DNA of 64,000 bases from Bradyrhizobium roseum. GTDB lineage: Bacteria > Pseudomonadota > Alphaproteobacteria > Rhizobiales > Xanthobacteraceae. Position 1 is the first letter of the stretch. The number at the start of each line of letters is the position of its first letter. The notes under the pieces were generated by a model, which worked only from the letters and a program-made list of their open reading frames with translations, searched no databases and was not told the DNA's origin. Made by a program: the position numbers and the translations under genes. Of this stretch, positions 48,754-57,860 are shown one piece after another. Location: positions 3,596,001 to 3,660,000 of the forward strand of contig NZ_CP129212.1 of assembly GCF_030413175.1 (NCBI RefSeq). Reading direction: 5' to 3'.

Positions 48754-48834
48754 CGGGCGTGGTCCGTAAACTGAATGATGACAATTTCGCGGCAGGCGCG
48801 CATGCTTCTGCGACACCAGCGGAGTGATTCGAGC

Positions 48835-48939
48835 ATGCTGGAAGCGATCGTATTGTTGCTGGGCGTAAGTACCTTGGGCCTGATCCTCATCGCCTTCTGG
48901 GGCCTTGACCTGCGTGGGATGCGCCGTCGAAGAGGATAG
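48835..48939 (+). CDS. 34-residue membrane mini-protein
   Basis: Starts MLEAIVLLLGVSTLGLILIA and ends FWGLDLRGMRRRRG. One membrane helix with a strongly basic C-terminus (positive-inside), a convincing topology for a small membrane protein. GGAG lies 11 bases upstream. It is divergent from the mini-gene pair, and no longer frame competes on this strand. Confidence 0.45.
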   Translation: MLEAIVLLLGVSTLGLILIAFWGLDLRGMRRRRG

Positions 48940-49105
48940 GCGCTTGTAGGCATCGCGGGCGGGCGGGCGTCGCCGCAATCGGCCGCCGGTATCCGCCTGC
49001 CGCTCCCTGCGACCGTCCCCTCCGGTAAACCAACGATTAACCATGAATCGCTAGGGTTCGCTTGCGACTGGGCGGTAACCGTCCGGTTAAGCGGGAGCGC
49101 ATTCC

Positions 49106-49612
49106 ATGCCCGTCGAAATGCTGACGTATGCCCAACTGGGCGAAAGACTGACGATTTCCCCGGAGGCAGCCCGGGCATTGGTGAAACGACATCGATGGCC
49201 GCGTTCGCGCTCCAACGATGGCAAGACGCTGGTCCAAGTCGATCTTACCGAAATCAGCCATTCCCCGATCGCACGACCGCCGCAGGCCCAGTCCGGTCAG
49301 CAACTGGTCAATTCGCTGAAGCAGAAGATCGAGCAGTTGCAGGCCGAGCTGGTCGAGGCAAAGGCCATCGCCAACGGTCATCGTGCCGACTTCGAGCGGG
49401 AATGCGAGCGCACGAACAAGCTGCTGGCCGAATTGCTGAAAGCGACTTCGGAAGGGATGGGAGCCCGCGAGCGGGCGGCTCTGCTCGAAGGCAAGTTGTC
49501 GATGCTGACGCAGCCCTGGCGGCGCCGGCTGGTCGATGCGTTCAGCCTTGCCTTGCCGCAGGTCGCCAACCCGCGTGAAAGCGCGGCCAGCGCAGCTCCA
49601 TCGCACAACTAA
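49106..49612 (+). CDS. HTH and coiled-coil DNA-binding-like protein
   Basis: A 168-residue protein. Residues 1-45, MLTYAQLGERLTISPEAARALVKRHRWPRSRSNDGKTLVQV, look like a MerR/excisionase-type winged helix. A long coiled coil follows (QQLVNSLKQKIEQLQAELVE, about 72-130). The C-terminus has MLTQPWRRRLVDAFSLAL. This type is repeated many times in Bradyrhizobium genomes. It probably binds DNA; targets are unknown. Confidence 0.7.
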   Translation: MPVEMLTYAQLGERLTISPEAARALVKRHRWPRSRSNDGKTLVQVDLTEISHSPIARPPQAQSGQQLVNSLKQKIEQLQAELVEAKAIANGHRADFERECERTNKLLAELLKATSEGMGARERAALLEGKLSMLTQPWRRRLVDAFSLALPQVANPRESAASAAPSHN

Positions 49613-49837
49613 TTAGGCCCGAGCTGCTTCAGTCGCGCATTCCTGCTTCACGCGACAGGACGGATCGGCCCGCTCCGGATCCGCGCTGATGACGGTGGTG
49701 AGGGCTATGGCACCAATGGTGACGATGTCCCGCCGTCTCCAGCCATGGCGTGTGCCGGGATTCCCGCGCCCGTCATTTTGGCTATTGGCGTTCGGATAGA
49801 ACGGGGCGCGCCGGCCCGGATTGGTGATCCAGCACAT
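49613..49837 (-). CDS. Possible small gene, weak
   Basis: A frame whose last 45 residues, with RRRDIVTIGAIALTTVISADPER, look like a basic N-terminus and one membrane segment. The true start is unknown, and the upstream half looks non-coding. It converges with the 49106 gene. Could be a small exported protein or chance. Confidence 0.25.
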   Translation of the reverse strand: MCWITNPGRRAPFYPNANSQNDGRGNPGTRHGWRRRDIVTIGAIALTTVISADPERADPSCRVKQECATEAARA

Positions 49838-49849
49838 TGCGCGGGTCTG

Positions 49850-49987
49850 CTACGCCAGCGGATAGCCGAGGTGGCGTTCGAAGCGGCGGCGACGGTTTGC
49901 CGAGATCAATGCGCGGACTGCGTATCCCGAACCGAATCCGGATGCAAAGACAGCCATCAGCAAGATCAGGGAAGTTCTGAAATCCAT
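49850..49987 (-). CDS. 45-residue membrane mini-protein
   Basis: A small gene beginning MDFRTSLILLMAVFASGFGS, one membrane helix, then a basic RRRRFERHLGYPLA tail. The start at 49987 is supported by GTGGA and by the clear topology; the upstream frame to 50068 looks non-coding. Function is unknown. Confidence 0.55.
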   Translation of the reverse strand: MDFRTSLILLMAVFASGFGSGYAVRALISANRRRRFERHLGYPLA

Positions 49988-50111
49988 TGTTCCACCGGTT
50001 AAGAGAAGCCCGACCGGAGACAATAAATTTGAGCGGAAGTTCGTTCCTGATACCCGGCAAAAACCCACCTGCAGGCAGTCCCGTCAGCGCGCTGGTTCTC
50101 GCTGCCGATGC

Positions 50112-50423
50112 CTATTGGATCCTGAACTCGTCGACGCTTCGGCCGTCCGCGAGCATTTCGGCCATCCAGCGCGGGGTTTTGCCCCGGCCCGACCACGTCA
50201 CTGAGGGATCGTTCGGGTTTCGATATTTCGGCTCGACTTTGGGGTAGGGCCGGCGTTGCGGGATGTCCTTGGGCGAACCGCCGAACTTGCGGCCGAGCTC
50301 GTCGAGCTGGCCCTGAAGCTTGCGCTTTTCGTTCTCAAGTTTTCGATCAAGCACGTCAATGATCCTCTGGTGCAGGTCCCAGAGGTCATCCAGCTCCATC
50401 TTCTCCAGTTCTCGGTCCTTCAT
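50112..50423 (-). CDS. H-NS family nucleoid-associated protein
   Basis: A 103-residue H-NS-like protein. The N-terminal coiled coil (ELEKMELDDLWDLHQRIIDV and on, about 1-50) mediates oligomers. The C-terminal DNA-binding domain carries PKYRNPNDPSVTWSGRGKTPRWM, the H-NS core motif (W-S/T-G-R-G-R/K-x-P). It would silence A/T-rich DNA, such as the island at 6050-9230. The start at 50423 is normal for the family. Confidence 0.92.
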   Translation of the reverse strand: MKDRELEKMELDDLWDLHQRIIDVLDRKLENEKRKLQGQLDELGRKFGGSPKDIPQRRPYPKVEPKYRNPNDPSVTWSGRGKTPRWMAEMLADGRSVDEFRIQ

Positions 50424-50483
50424 AGCCCGCCCCAGGCAACGATGCGATTCGCAGCATGCGATGGAAAACTTAATAAAAGAAAA

Positions 50484-50499
50484 GCCGCCGGGAGGCGGC
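50484..50499 (-). terminator. Terminator-like hairpin with no clear gene
   Basis: GCCGCC-ggga-GGCGGC, followed on the minus strand by TTTTCTTTTATTA. No intact minus-strand gene ends just before it; it may have served the decayed PEP-CTERM gene or a small RNA. Confidence 0.5.
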
Positions 50500-51306
50500 C
50501 TCTCGAACTGAATGCTGGTCGATCCAAGAATAGTCCTTTGGTGCTTGCGCCGATAGCGATTATGCGACCGTACGACTACGGATCAGGAATCTGGCTGCAT
50601 CATCTGTTGGCAGAAGGACCGGTTTGCCTCGCTACGAGGCAGGCGCACCTTGCGAGGGTCACCGCGCGGCGGCTCAGGTTCTGCGTTCGCCGGCGCCATG
50701 CCGCGCCTGGGCGCGTTGGGAAAATGCGCGTGTCAAAACGATTCGCCGCCGGGCTCGAAATGCATTGTCCCGGCGGCGTGTTGTCTCAGACTGAGTCGCT
50801 GAAATCCCAGTCTGTCGGTCGTTGGCAACGCCCGAGTCTATGGGGGGCGGGGCCGCCTTTAGGGCACGAAGCGGCCCCTGGTCGCGCAGTACTCAGACGG
50901 GGACTAATCGCCATCTGCGCGGCCTGCTGCCACGGTAGAGATGTCTGGATCGGCCGCAACGAAACTCGCGCGTTAAGCTTGATGCCCGCGTTTCGGGTTA
51001 AATCTGGAACCGAAGAAAATCCGCAGGACTGATCAGGCTGTGCCAAGCGCGGTGGCCGCTTGCGGCGGCGACAGGTCATGTAGCCCACACCAGCAAAGCC
51101 AGGGATCATCACGACCCAGGTGGAGGTCTCGGGTACGGCTTCCGCCACTGTGAACTTCGGACAGCAGGTCGAGCCGGCGGAGGCGCCGAAACAGTTAAGA
51201 AAGCGCTTCGAGTTGGTCGACGGCCCGGAGCGCCGGGATAGTCGAACGTTTATCGTAACCGGCTTCGGGGCTGGAACAGGCGCCGGGCGCCTCTCATAAT
51301 TCGAGG
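50500..51306. other. Gene-poor region with a decayed gene
   Basis: About 800 bases without an intact gene. A PEP-CTERM remnant lies at 51059-51136. The region upstream of the 50484 hairpin on the minus strand might encode a small RNA, but I see no further support. Confidence 0.5.
51059..51136 (-). pseudogene. Remnant of a PEP-CTERM protein gene
   Basis: On the minus strand the frame [26 protein letters not shown] matches the end of the intact PEP-CTERM protein at 62468 ([26 protein letters not shown]). The key Pro of VPEP is Thr here, and no matching N-terminal part with signal peptide is in frame. This is the decayed 3' end of a sorting-signal protein gene. Confidence 0.7.
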
Positions 51307-51522
51307 ATGGCAAGTAGCATATGGACGATCGAGCTTTTCAGCTGCCCGGGCTGCGGGTTGCCCTACACCGCGACGAGGGAGCACCATCCGGACAAGCATT
51401 CCGGCAAGTTCAAATGCGAGGTTTGCGAGACCAAAGTCCACGAATGGTCGGGCAATTATGACTTCTTCGACTGGAAAGTCGACGTGGTGAAGTCGCCCGT
51501 ATTCGGGAAACGCTGGAGCTGA
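51307..51522 (+). CDS. Small zinc-ribbon protein
   Basis: A 71-residue protein with CPGCGLPY and CEVCETK, two CxxC pairs spaced for a zinc ribbon. Aromatic C-terminus (YDFFDWKVDVVKSP). A genuine small conserved gene; the role is unknown. It follows the decayed region on the plus strand. Confidence 0.7.
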   Translation: MASSIWTIELFSCPGCGLPYTATREHHPDKHSGKFKCEVCETKVHEWSGNYDFFDWKVDVVKSPVFGKRWS

Positions 51523-51669
51523 TCGGGCATCGCAATCGCAAACCTGTGATGCCAGCCGGCACCCTCAAGTGAACTCAACCCGGTGACTGTGCACTCAACT
51601 CCAGTGAGAGCGTCATGCACCGTCACCATAAGTGGGCCGCCGAAGTCGGCCATGGAGTCCGCTATTGCA

Positions 51670-51855
51670 TCACTTGGCGTAGCCCTGAGCGCGGAGCCAA
51701 GCGATCTTACGGTCTCCGTTCATCCACTCGTCGATCTCGGTCTTGCTGGCGAACCCCGCGATCTCGCGTGGATCGGTGCCAGGGCAGTCCGCCTGGATCG
51801 TCCAGTTGTCGTCGGCGATCCGGACGGGTTTAAATGCCACTTTTGCTTTTGCCAT
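51670..51855 (-). CDS. Small hypothetical protein
   Basis: A 61-residue protein beginning MAKAKVAFKPVRIADDNWTI, continuing ADCPGTDPREIAGFASKTEI and ending LRAQGYAK. It has a compact, balanced composition, as in conserved rhizobial hypothetical genes. An alternative ATG lies at 51873. No motif is known. Confidence 0.5.
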   Translation of the reverse strand: MAKAKVAFKPVRIADDNWTIQADCPGTDPREIAGFASKTEIDEWMNGDRKIAWLRAQGYAK

Positions 51856-52129
51856 GCGCTCTATGTAGGCCATCGGATGGAAATTGATAGTACCGCGGTG
51901 TGGCGCAAGGCGCGTTCGAGGGCGCCTTGGGTGGGGCCTGATTGCAGGCGCCTGCAATTGATTTCGTTCACGCTCGCCGGCAACTGCAATGTTTGACGTT
52001 AGGCATGCGGCGCGCGCACCTGGGGACCAGTAAAGCCGACCAACCCATGACACCGGCTCGGCACGAGGTCGTCACCCTGTCTCAGGTACGTTCTGTTACC
52101 CATGTGTCCGGGCTGGACAAGACATCTCA

Positions 52130-52205
52130 TGGTGAGCGCGGAGGGACTCGAACCCTCGACCCCATGATTAAAAGTCACGTGCTCTACCGCCTGAGCTACG
52201 CGCTC
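52130..52205 (-). tRNA. tRNA-Lys (anticodon TTT)
   Basis: A full cloverleaf on the minus strand. Acceptor stem GAGCGCG / CGCGCTC, D-arm TAGCTCAGGCGGTAGAGCA, anticodon loop CTTTTAA (TTT), T-arm GGGTTCGAGTCCC, discriminator A, and an encoded CCA at 52130-52132. Confidence 0.95.
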
Positions 52206-52349
52206 ACTTGCCGCGCTGTGTAGGGGGCTCACCCCTGCGGGTCAATAGTGCCGCCGCGACAAAAGCGGCATTGCCTCGGCCCGAATTGTCTATATGCCGG
52301 ATGCGCTTAGCCGGGCCTGTTGAGGCCCGGCGGGGGCGATCCTGCAACG

Positions 52350-55175
52350 TCAGTTGGCCTCGCGGCGGATTTCCGAGGCCACCGGCTGGGACTGGCTGGT
52401 GACCGCCGGCAGACGCACCGGGCGCAGCCCGATCAGTTCCGCCGTCCGCACCGCGCTGTAGCGCCAGAAGGCGAAGGAATTGACGCGGGAGTTTTCCAGA
52501 AGCGCGATCGCGACCGCGGCGAGGAAGGGGAGGCTCTGCAGCATCAGCACGCCCGCGAAGATGTAGATCTCACGCACCTGCTTGTAGCCGTTGGTGACGA
52601 TCAGCACGGCGGCGCCGACCAGCAGCAGCACGCCGATCACGGCCTCCCAGAACGCCTGGAATTCGATCGACATCCGCGACAGGCCGCCCTTGGAGGTACG
52701 GGCAAAGGCGATGTGCTCGGTGATCAGGCCCTGCGCCACGGCGCGACATACCGTCCACTGCACGCTCATCGCCGCGATCATGGCGCCGAGCATCTGGCCG
52801 GCCTTGATCTTCACCCGCAGGCGATAGAGCGCCAGGAAGTGGGCCAGCGAGACGATGAAGGAGGCGATGATCGGCAGCGTCAGGATCTTGTCGGGCACCG
52901 CGATGTCGGCGAACGCGACGATCGGCACCCAGATGATGTTGAGAATAGCCACCACGACGCCGAGGCTTTCGGCGCCCAGCCAGTTCAGCCAGCCGAGCGA
53001 GAATTCGCGGCGCTGGTCCGGGGTCAGCCGGCTCGCGCCGGGCAGGAAGCGCCGCCAGTGCTTCTTGACGATCTGCAGGCCGCCATAGGCCCAGCGGTGG
53101 CGCTGCTTCTTGAACGCTTCATAAGTGTCGGGCAGCAGGCCTTCGCCATAACGCACATTGGTGTAGTGCGTCAGCCAGCCCTGCTGCTGGATGGTCAGGC
53201 CGAGATCGGTGTCCTCGCAGATGGTGTCGGAGGACCAGCCGCCGGCCATGTCCATCGCGGCGCGGCGGATCAGGCACATCGTGCCGTGCACGATGATGGC
53301 GTTGTGCTCGTTGCGCTGGACCATGCCGATGTCGAAGAACCCGGCATATTCGCCGTTCATGATGTAGTGCATCAGCGAGAGGTCGCCGTCGCGATGCTCC
53401 TGCGGCGCCTGCACCAGGCCGACGCGCGGGTCGGCGAACGCCGGCACGAGGTCCTTCAGCCAGTCCGGATGCACGACATAGTCGGCATCGATGATGCCGA
53501 TGATCTCGGCGTCGGCGGCGGTGCGTTCCATGGCGATGCGCAACGCGCCGGCCTTGAAGCCCTGCACCTTCTCGGCGTTGATGAACTTGAAGCGTTCGCC
53601 GAGCGCGCGGCAGTGGTCCTGGATCGGCTGCCAGAAGTCAGGATCGGGCGTGTTGTTGATGATGCAGACGCATTCGAAATTGGGATAGTCGAGCTTCGCG
53701 ACCGCATCCAGCGTCTGCTTCAGCATCTCGACCGGCTCGAAATAGGCGGGGATGTGGATCGAGACCTTCGGGAAGGTGATGTTCTCGCCGATGGTGGCGG
53801 GCGCCAGCGGCGCGCTCCTGGTGATCAGCCGGCGCGGGCCGCGCCCGAAGGCGACCGCTGCGATTTCGTCGATGCGGGCCAGGGCGATCAGCACCAGCGG
53901 CACCAGCAGGATCAGGCCGAGCGTCAGCGCAAAGGCCGAGCCGAACACGAAATAGTGCCCCGCCCAATAGGCGAACACGGTAGCGGCCCAGGCGCCGACG
54001 CCGTTGGCCGCCGCGGCAAGCACCAGCGCCTGCATGGCAGTCGCCTGCTGGATCCGCAGGATCGGCAGCGACATCAGGATGCCGACCAGCAGCGCGATCG
54101 CCGCCAGCTTCCAGTAGTTCTCGTTCACGATCGGGCCGGTCCACGAGAACTTGGGTTCGCGGGATGCGTCGAGAATGCCCCAATAGGGTCCGACGCCGCC
54201 TTCGAAGAATTTCCAGGGCTGATCGATCGCCTCGACGATGTTGTAGTCCATTCCGATGGCTTCGGCGCGGGTCACGAAGTTGCGCAGCACCGAGGCCTGC
54301 TCGAACCGACCCGGGTCGGCATTGCGCAGATTGTACCCGGCGCTCGGCCAGCCGAATTCGGCGATCACGATCCGCTTTCCCGGAAACTGATCGCGCAGCA
54401 ATTGGTACATGGCGACCGACTGGTCGACGGCCTGCTTGGAGGTAAAATTTTCCCAATAAGGAAGTACGTGGGCGCCGATGAAATCGGCGGAGTTTGCGAG
54501 TTGAGGATGATCGCGCCAGATGTTCCAGATCTCGCCGGTCGTCACGGGCACGTTGACGGATTTCTTGATCCGCTGAATCAGCTTGCCGAGCCGGTAGACA
54601 TTGTTCTCCGCAAGCGCCCATTTCAAAGCTTCGGCCCGCCTGTCTTCGGGCTGCGCTTCGGCTTCCCGAACGCGCTGGTTCTCCTCGTTCAGGATCCGCG
54701 CGGCCTCCGCGGGTTCGATCCCGGTTTCGGATATCGGCCCGAGGTTCTCCAGCGGAACCGCTTCACCGCGGTACACGGTTTCGTTGCCGACCACGACCCC
54801 GATGACATTGCTGTTGCGCCGAGCCAGGTTGATGACGGCCTCGATCTCGCGCTTGTTGCGATCCTTGTCTTTGTCGATCCAGGCGCCGACGGTGACCTTG
54901 ACACCGAATTCCGCGGCAATCGGCGGCACCAGCTCGTTGCCTTCCGTCGAGGAGTACAGGCGGATCGCTCGCGTGAGGGTCGAGAGTTTCTTCAGGTCGG
55001 CGCGAACCTTCTCGGCGTCGCCGTCGGCGACGGTGTGACCCGGTTCAAACGGCGCGTAGGAGAGGCTGGGCAGGATGCCCCTGAAATCGGGAGCCGGCTG
55101 CTTTTCCTGGAACAGGCCCCACAGCCCGGCGTGAGCCGCAGTTACAAACAGCAGAACGGCGACGACGGCACGCAT
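52350..55175 (-). CDS. ndvB: Beta-1,3-glucan synthase with GH17-like N-domain
   Basis: A 941-residue membrane enzyme. After a signal/anchor, residues 45-340 form a GH17-like domain with acid/base VGNETVYRGE and nucleophile EFGWPSAG. Next come membrane segments and a GT2 domain: HIPAYFEP, IDADY, EDTDLGLTI and QRHRW (about 470-720). Further membrane helices follow. This matches NdvB of Bradyrhizobium, which makes branched cyclic beta-1,3/1,6-glucan. ATG 55175 is preferred over an upstream TTG. NdvC and an NdvD-like protein are encoded just upstream. Confidence 0.92.
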   Translation of the reverse strand: MRAVVAVLLFVTAAHAGLWGLFQEKQPAPDFRGILPSLSYAPFEPGHTVADGDAEKVRADLKKLSTLTRAIRLYSSTEGNELVPPIAAEFGVKVTVGAWIDKDKDRNKREIEAVINLARRNSNVIGVVVGNETVYRGEAVPLENLGPISETGIEPAEAARILNEENQRVREAEAQPEDRRAEALKWALAENNVYRLGKLIQRIKKSVNVPVTTGEIWNIWRDHPQLANSADFIGAHVLPYWENFTSKQAVDQSVAMYQLLRDQFPGKRIVIAEFGWPSAGYNLRNADPGRFEQASVLRNFVTRAEAIGMDYNIVEAIDQPWKFFEGGVGPYWGILDASREPKFSWTGPIVNENYWKLAAIALLVGILMSLPILRIQQATAMQALVLAAAANGVGAWAATVFAYWAGHYFVFGSAFALTLGLILLVPLVLIALARIDEIAAVAFGRGPRRLITRSAPLAPATIGENITFPKVSIHIPAYFEPVEMLKQTLDAVAKLDYPNFECVCIINNTPDPDFWQPIQDHCRALGERFKFINAEKVQGFKAGALRIAMERTAADAEIIGIIDADYVVHPDWLKDLVPAFADPRVGLVQAPQEHRDGDLSLMHYIMNGEYAGFFDIGMVQRNEHNAIIVHGTMCLIRRAAMDMAGGWSSDTICEDTDLGLTIQQQGWLTHYTNVRYGEGLLPDTYEAFKKQRHRWAYGGLQIVKKHWRRFLPGASRLTPDQRREFSLGWLNWLGAESLGVVVAILNIIWVPIVAFADIAVPDKILTLPIIASFIVSLAHFLALYRLRVKIKAGQMLGAMIAAMSVQWTVCRAVAQGLITEHIAFARTSKGGLSRMSIEFQAFWEAVIGVLLLVGAAVLIVTNGYKQVREIYIFAGVLMLQSLPFLAAVAIALLENSRVNSFAFWRYSAVRTAELIGLRPVRLPAVTSQSQPVASEIRREAN

Positions 55176-55413
55176 CGAGGTAAACCATACGGGGCAGCGA
55201 TTTGAGGTAAGCGAACCCGTCCCCAAGGTTCGACCGACACGGCGGCGACGTAAAGAATAGTCCTGCCCTGTGAATTCACAACTGGTATGACGCCGTGGCC
55301 TTTTTAAGGTTGAATTTTTTCGAGGTCGGCGTTTTCAGGGCGCGGCCAATTCTGCCGCCGCATAACGCATAGATAGAATCGTTCCGCTGAACGTATCCTG
55401 AATACGGGGCAGC

Positions 55414-55986
55414 TTATTTTGCTGGCGGGACGGGGCTGGCGCTCGGAGCCGGTGCGGGCGAAGCGGCCGGAGCCGGCGCGGGGGTGCCGGCAGCCGCAGG
55501 CGCCGGGCTGGCCGCCGCGGCGGCCTGGGGCTGGGTGCCCGGATTGATCCAGCAGGCGTGCACCTTGTCGTCCAGGCTCCTCGGCACCTTGTCGTCGATC
55601 TGTCCGCCAAAGCGGGTCAGGCAGCGGAAGGTCGCCTGGACATGGCCGCCCGGGCAGCCGAACCGGTCGTAAAGATCGAGGTGGCGGAACGCGGTATCGA
55701 GGTCGTCGCGCCACATCAGGCGGACCACGCGACGGCCGAGCCAGACGCATTCGGGATTGCCGCCCGGGCCGTTGATGGCCTGGGCCGCCTCGACGAATTC
55801 GTCGGTCTTGCGCTGGTTTTCCTTGTTGGCGTCAGCGGCATTGGCGGCCGGCTGCTTGGACTGATCCTGGGGATTGGGGGTTCCACTCTGGGCCAATGCG
55901 CCGGCCGATCCGATCAGCAGCGCCAGGCCGGCAGCGGCGAAACCCCTCAAAACTGCAACTCTAGGATCAAGCATCCGTCGACGCAT
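55414..55986 (-). CDS. ndvD: Beta-glucan biosynthesis accessory protein, NdvD-like
   Basis: A 190-residue exported protein. The signal peptide is AVLRGFAAAGLALLIGSAGALA. The mature core carries several cysteines: GGNPECVWLGRRVVRLMWRD, FGCPGGHVQATFRCLTRFGG and VHACW. A Pro/Ala-rich tail (residues 140-190) follows. It lies between ndvB and ndvC, as NdvD does in Bradyrhizobium. Start 55986 follows GGGGAATGT. The role in glucan export or modification is inferred from position; the symbol is by synteny and should be taken with caution. Confidence 0.75.
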   Translation of the reverse strand: MRRRMLDPRVAVLRGFAAAGLALLIGSAGALAQSGTPNPQDQSKQPAANAADANKENQRKTDEFVEAAQAINGPGGNPECVWLGRRVVRLMWRDDLDTAFRHLDLYDRFGCPGGHVQATFRCLTRFGGQIDDKVPRSLDDKVHACWINPGTQPQAAAAASPAPAAAGTPAPAPAASPAPAPSASPVPPAK

Positions 55987-56234
55987 ACATTCCCCGATTA
56001 AGTTTCCGGCCGCGCGGCCGGCGTGATGGTCTGGCTTGTTGCCGCCCAAATTGGTCCCGAATGCGGCGGACAGGCCTGACAATCCACATGCCCAGTATTT
56101 TGGATATTGTCCAGCAAAGTCACAACTTTATCAATGTAGTGGTGAAACTGCCGCAGGCGGCGCGGCGGAATAGGGGTACGGTGCGTCTTGGCAGAACGCC
56201 GTCGAACGGGTAATCGACGGGCCCCGCCCGGAGG

Positions 56235-57860
56235 ATGGAACCGATTTCTCTTCGTACGCCGCTGGCGCTTCTCCTGTCATCGCTTGGGTTGATCGCGGCG
56301 CTGTGGTGGTGGCTGGCCACGCCGATCACGCTGTCGCGCGCGCCGATTGATCCGAGCGCCAAGCTCCAATGCGTGTCCTACGCGCCGTTCCGCGGCGCGC
56401 AGACGCCGCTGGTCCCGACCACGCAGATCTCGCCGGAGCAGATCGCGCAGGATCTGGCGCAACTTGCCAAGATCACCGATTGCGTGCGGACCTACTCGAT
56501 CGAGAACGGGCTCGACCAGGTTCCGGCGCTCGCCGCCAAGGTCGGGCTGAAGGTGATCCAGGGCATCTGGCTCTCCAGCAACCGGATCAAGAACCTTGCC
56601 CAGATGGCGATCGCGGTCGAACTGACCAAGGAGCATCCAGGCACCGTCACCGCGCTGGTGGTCGGCAACGAAGTGCTGCTGCGCGGCGAGATGACGTCGT
56701 CGGATCTCGCGGCCAACATCCGATCGGTCAAATCGCGGGTCACCGTGCCTGTGACCTACGCCGACGTCTGGGAATTCTGGCTGCGCAACCGCGAGGTCTA
56801 TGACGCCGTCGATTTCGTCACCATCCACATTCTGCCGTACTGGGAAGACATCCCGGTGCGCGCAAAGTTCGCCGCCGGCCATGTCGACGACATCCGCAAG
56901 CGGATGGCGGTGGCGTTCCCGAACAAGGAAATTCTGATCGGCGAGACCGGCTGGCCGAGCGCGGGCCGGATGCGCGAGGGCGCGCTGCCGTCGCGCACCA
57001 ACCAGGCGCGCGTGGTGTCTGACATTCTCGATCTCGCCAAACGCGAAAAGTTTCGCGTCAACCTGATCGAGGCCTACGACCAGCCGTGGAAGCGCCAGCT
57101 CGAAGGCACCGTCGGCGGCTATTGGGGCCTGATCGACGACATCAAGCGCGCGGTGAAATATCCCGCCGGCGAGCCGATCAGCAATTATCCGTCCTGGAAG
57201 CTGCAGATGGGATGCGGCATGGCGCTCAGCGTCTTCGTGTTCCTCGCGGGATGGCTGACGTTGCGGCGGCGGCCATGGAAGCCGGGGGTGGCGGCCTGGG
57301 TCGTGGTCGGTATGTCGGCGACGACGGCCGGCATGCTGCTCGGGATCGCCGCCGACAAGATGTATGACGAGAGCTACGGCGCCGGCGGCTGGCTGCAATG
57401 GGGCGTGCTGCTGGCGGCCGGGATCGCCTCGCCCTTGCTGTGCGCGAATGCGGCGATGTCGGGACGGCCGCTGCCGACATTCCTCGAACTGCTCGGACCG
57501 CGCGACTACCGCGCCAATTCAGTATTGGCGGCGCTGCTGGGATTCGTTCTTGTCGTCACCACGCTGATCGCTGCGGAAACCGCGCTCGGATTTACGTTCG
57601 ATCCGCGCTATCGCGATTTTCCGTTCGCCTCGCTCACCATGGCGGTGCTGCCGTTCGCGTCGCTGATGCTGCTCAACCGGCCGAAGGAGGGCGTGCGTCC
57701 GATCGCCGAATCCACCTTCGCGGGCCTGTTGGTCGTGGCCGCGCTGTTCATGGGCGTCAACGAGGGCAACCAGAACTGGCAGGCGATGTGGACCTGCGCG
57801 GTCTATTTGCTGCTGGCGCTCACGCTGTGGCGGGCGCGGGCCGTGCAAATCCCAAAATGA
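56235..57860 (+). CDS. ndvC: Beta-1,6-glucan-forming GH17-like protein
   Basis: A 541-residue protein. One N-terminal membrane anchor (LALLLSSLGLIAALWWWLA), then a GH17-type TIM barrel (about 45-320) with VGNEVLLRGE (acid/base Glu) and GETGWPSAG (nucleophile Glu), followed by eight or so membrane helices. It matches NdvC of Bradyrhizobium, needed for the beta-1,6 linkages of the cyclic glucan. The gene runs opposite to ndvB and the ndvD-like gene. GGAGG lies 6-7 bases before the ATG. Confidence 0.92.
   Translation: MEPISLRTPLALLLSSLGLIAALWWWLATPITLSRAPIDPSAKLQCVSYAPFRGAQTPLVPTTQISPEQIAQDLAQLAKITDCVRTYSIENGLDQVPALAAKVGLKVIQGIWLSSNRIKNLAQMAIAVELTKEHPGTVTALVVGNEVLLRGEMTSSDLAANIRSVKSRVTVPVTYADVWEFWLRNREVYDAVDFVTIHILPYWEDIPVRAKFAAGHVDDIRKRMAVAFPNKEILIGETGWPSAGRMREGALPSRTNQARVVSDILDLAKREKFRVNLIEAYDQPWKRQLEGTVGGYWGLIDDIKRAVKYPAGEPISNYPSWKLQMGCGMALSVFVFLAGWLTLRRRPWKPGVAAWVVVGMSATTAGMLLGIAADKMYDESYGAGGWLQWGVLLAAGIASPLLCANAAMSGRPLPTFLELLGPRDYRANSVLAALLGFVLVVTTLIAAETALGFTFDPRYRDFPFASLTMAVLPFASLMLLNRPKEGVRPIAESTFAGLLVVAALFMGVNEGNQNWQAMWTCAVYLLLALTLWRARAVQIPK

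Noticed and set aside
48603..49178. 191-codon minus-strand frame
   Set aside because: No domain, no ribosome-binding site, Arg/Pro/Ser-rich; overlaps better-supported mini-genes.
50256..51032. 258-codon plus-strand frame opposite the H-NS-like gene
   Set aside because: Its first part is the antisense of the H-NS-like gene and the rest has no character.
52320..55205. 961-codon plus-strand frame opposite ndvB
   Set aside because: Antisense shadow: Asp/His/Arg-rich and without domains.
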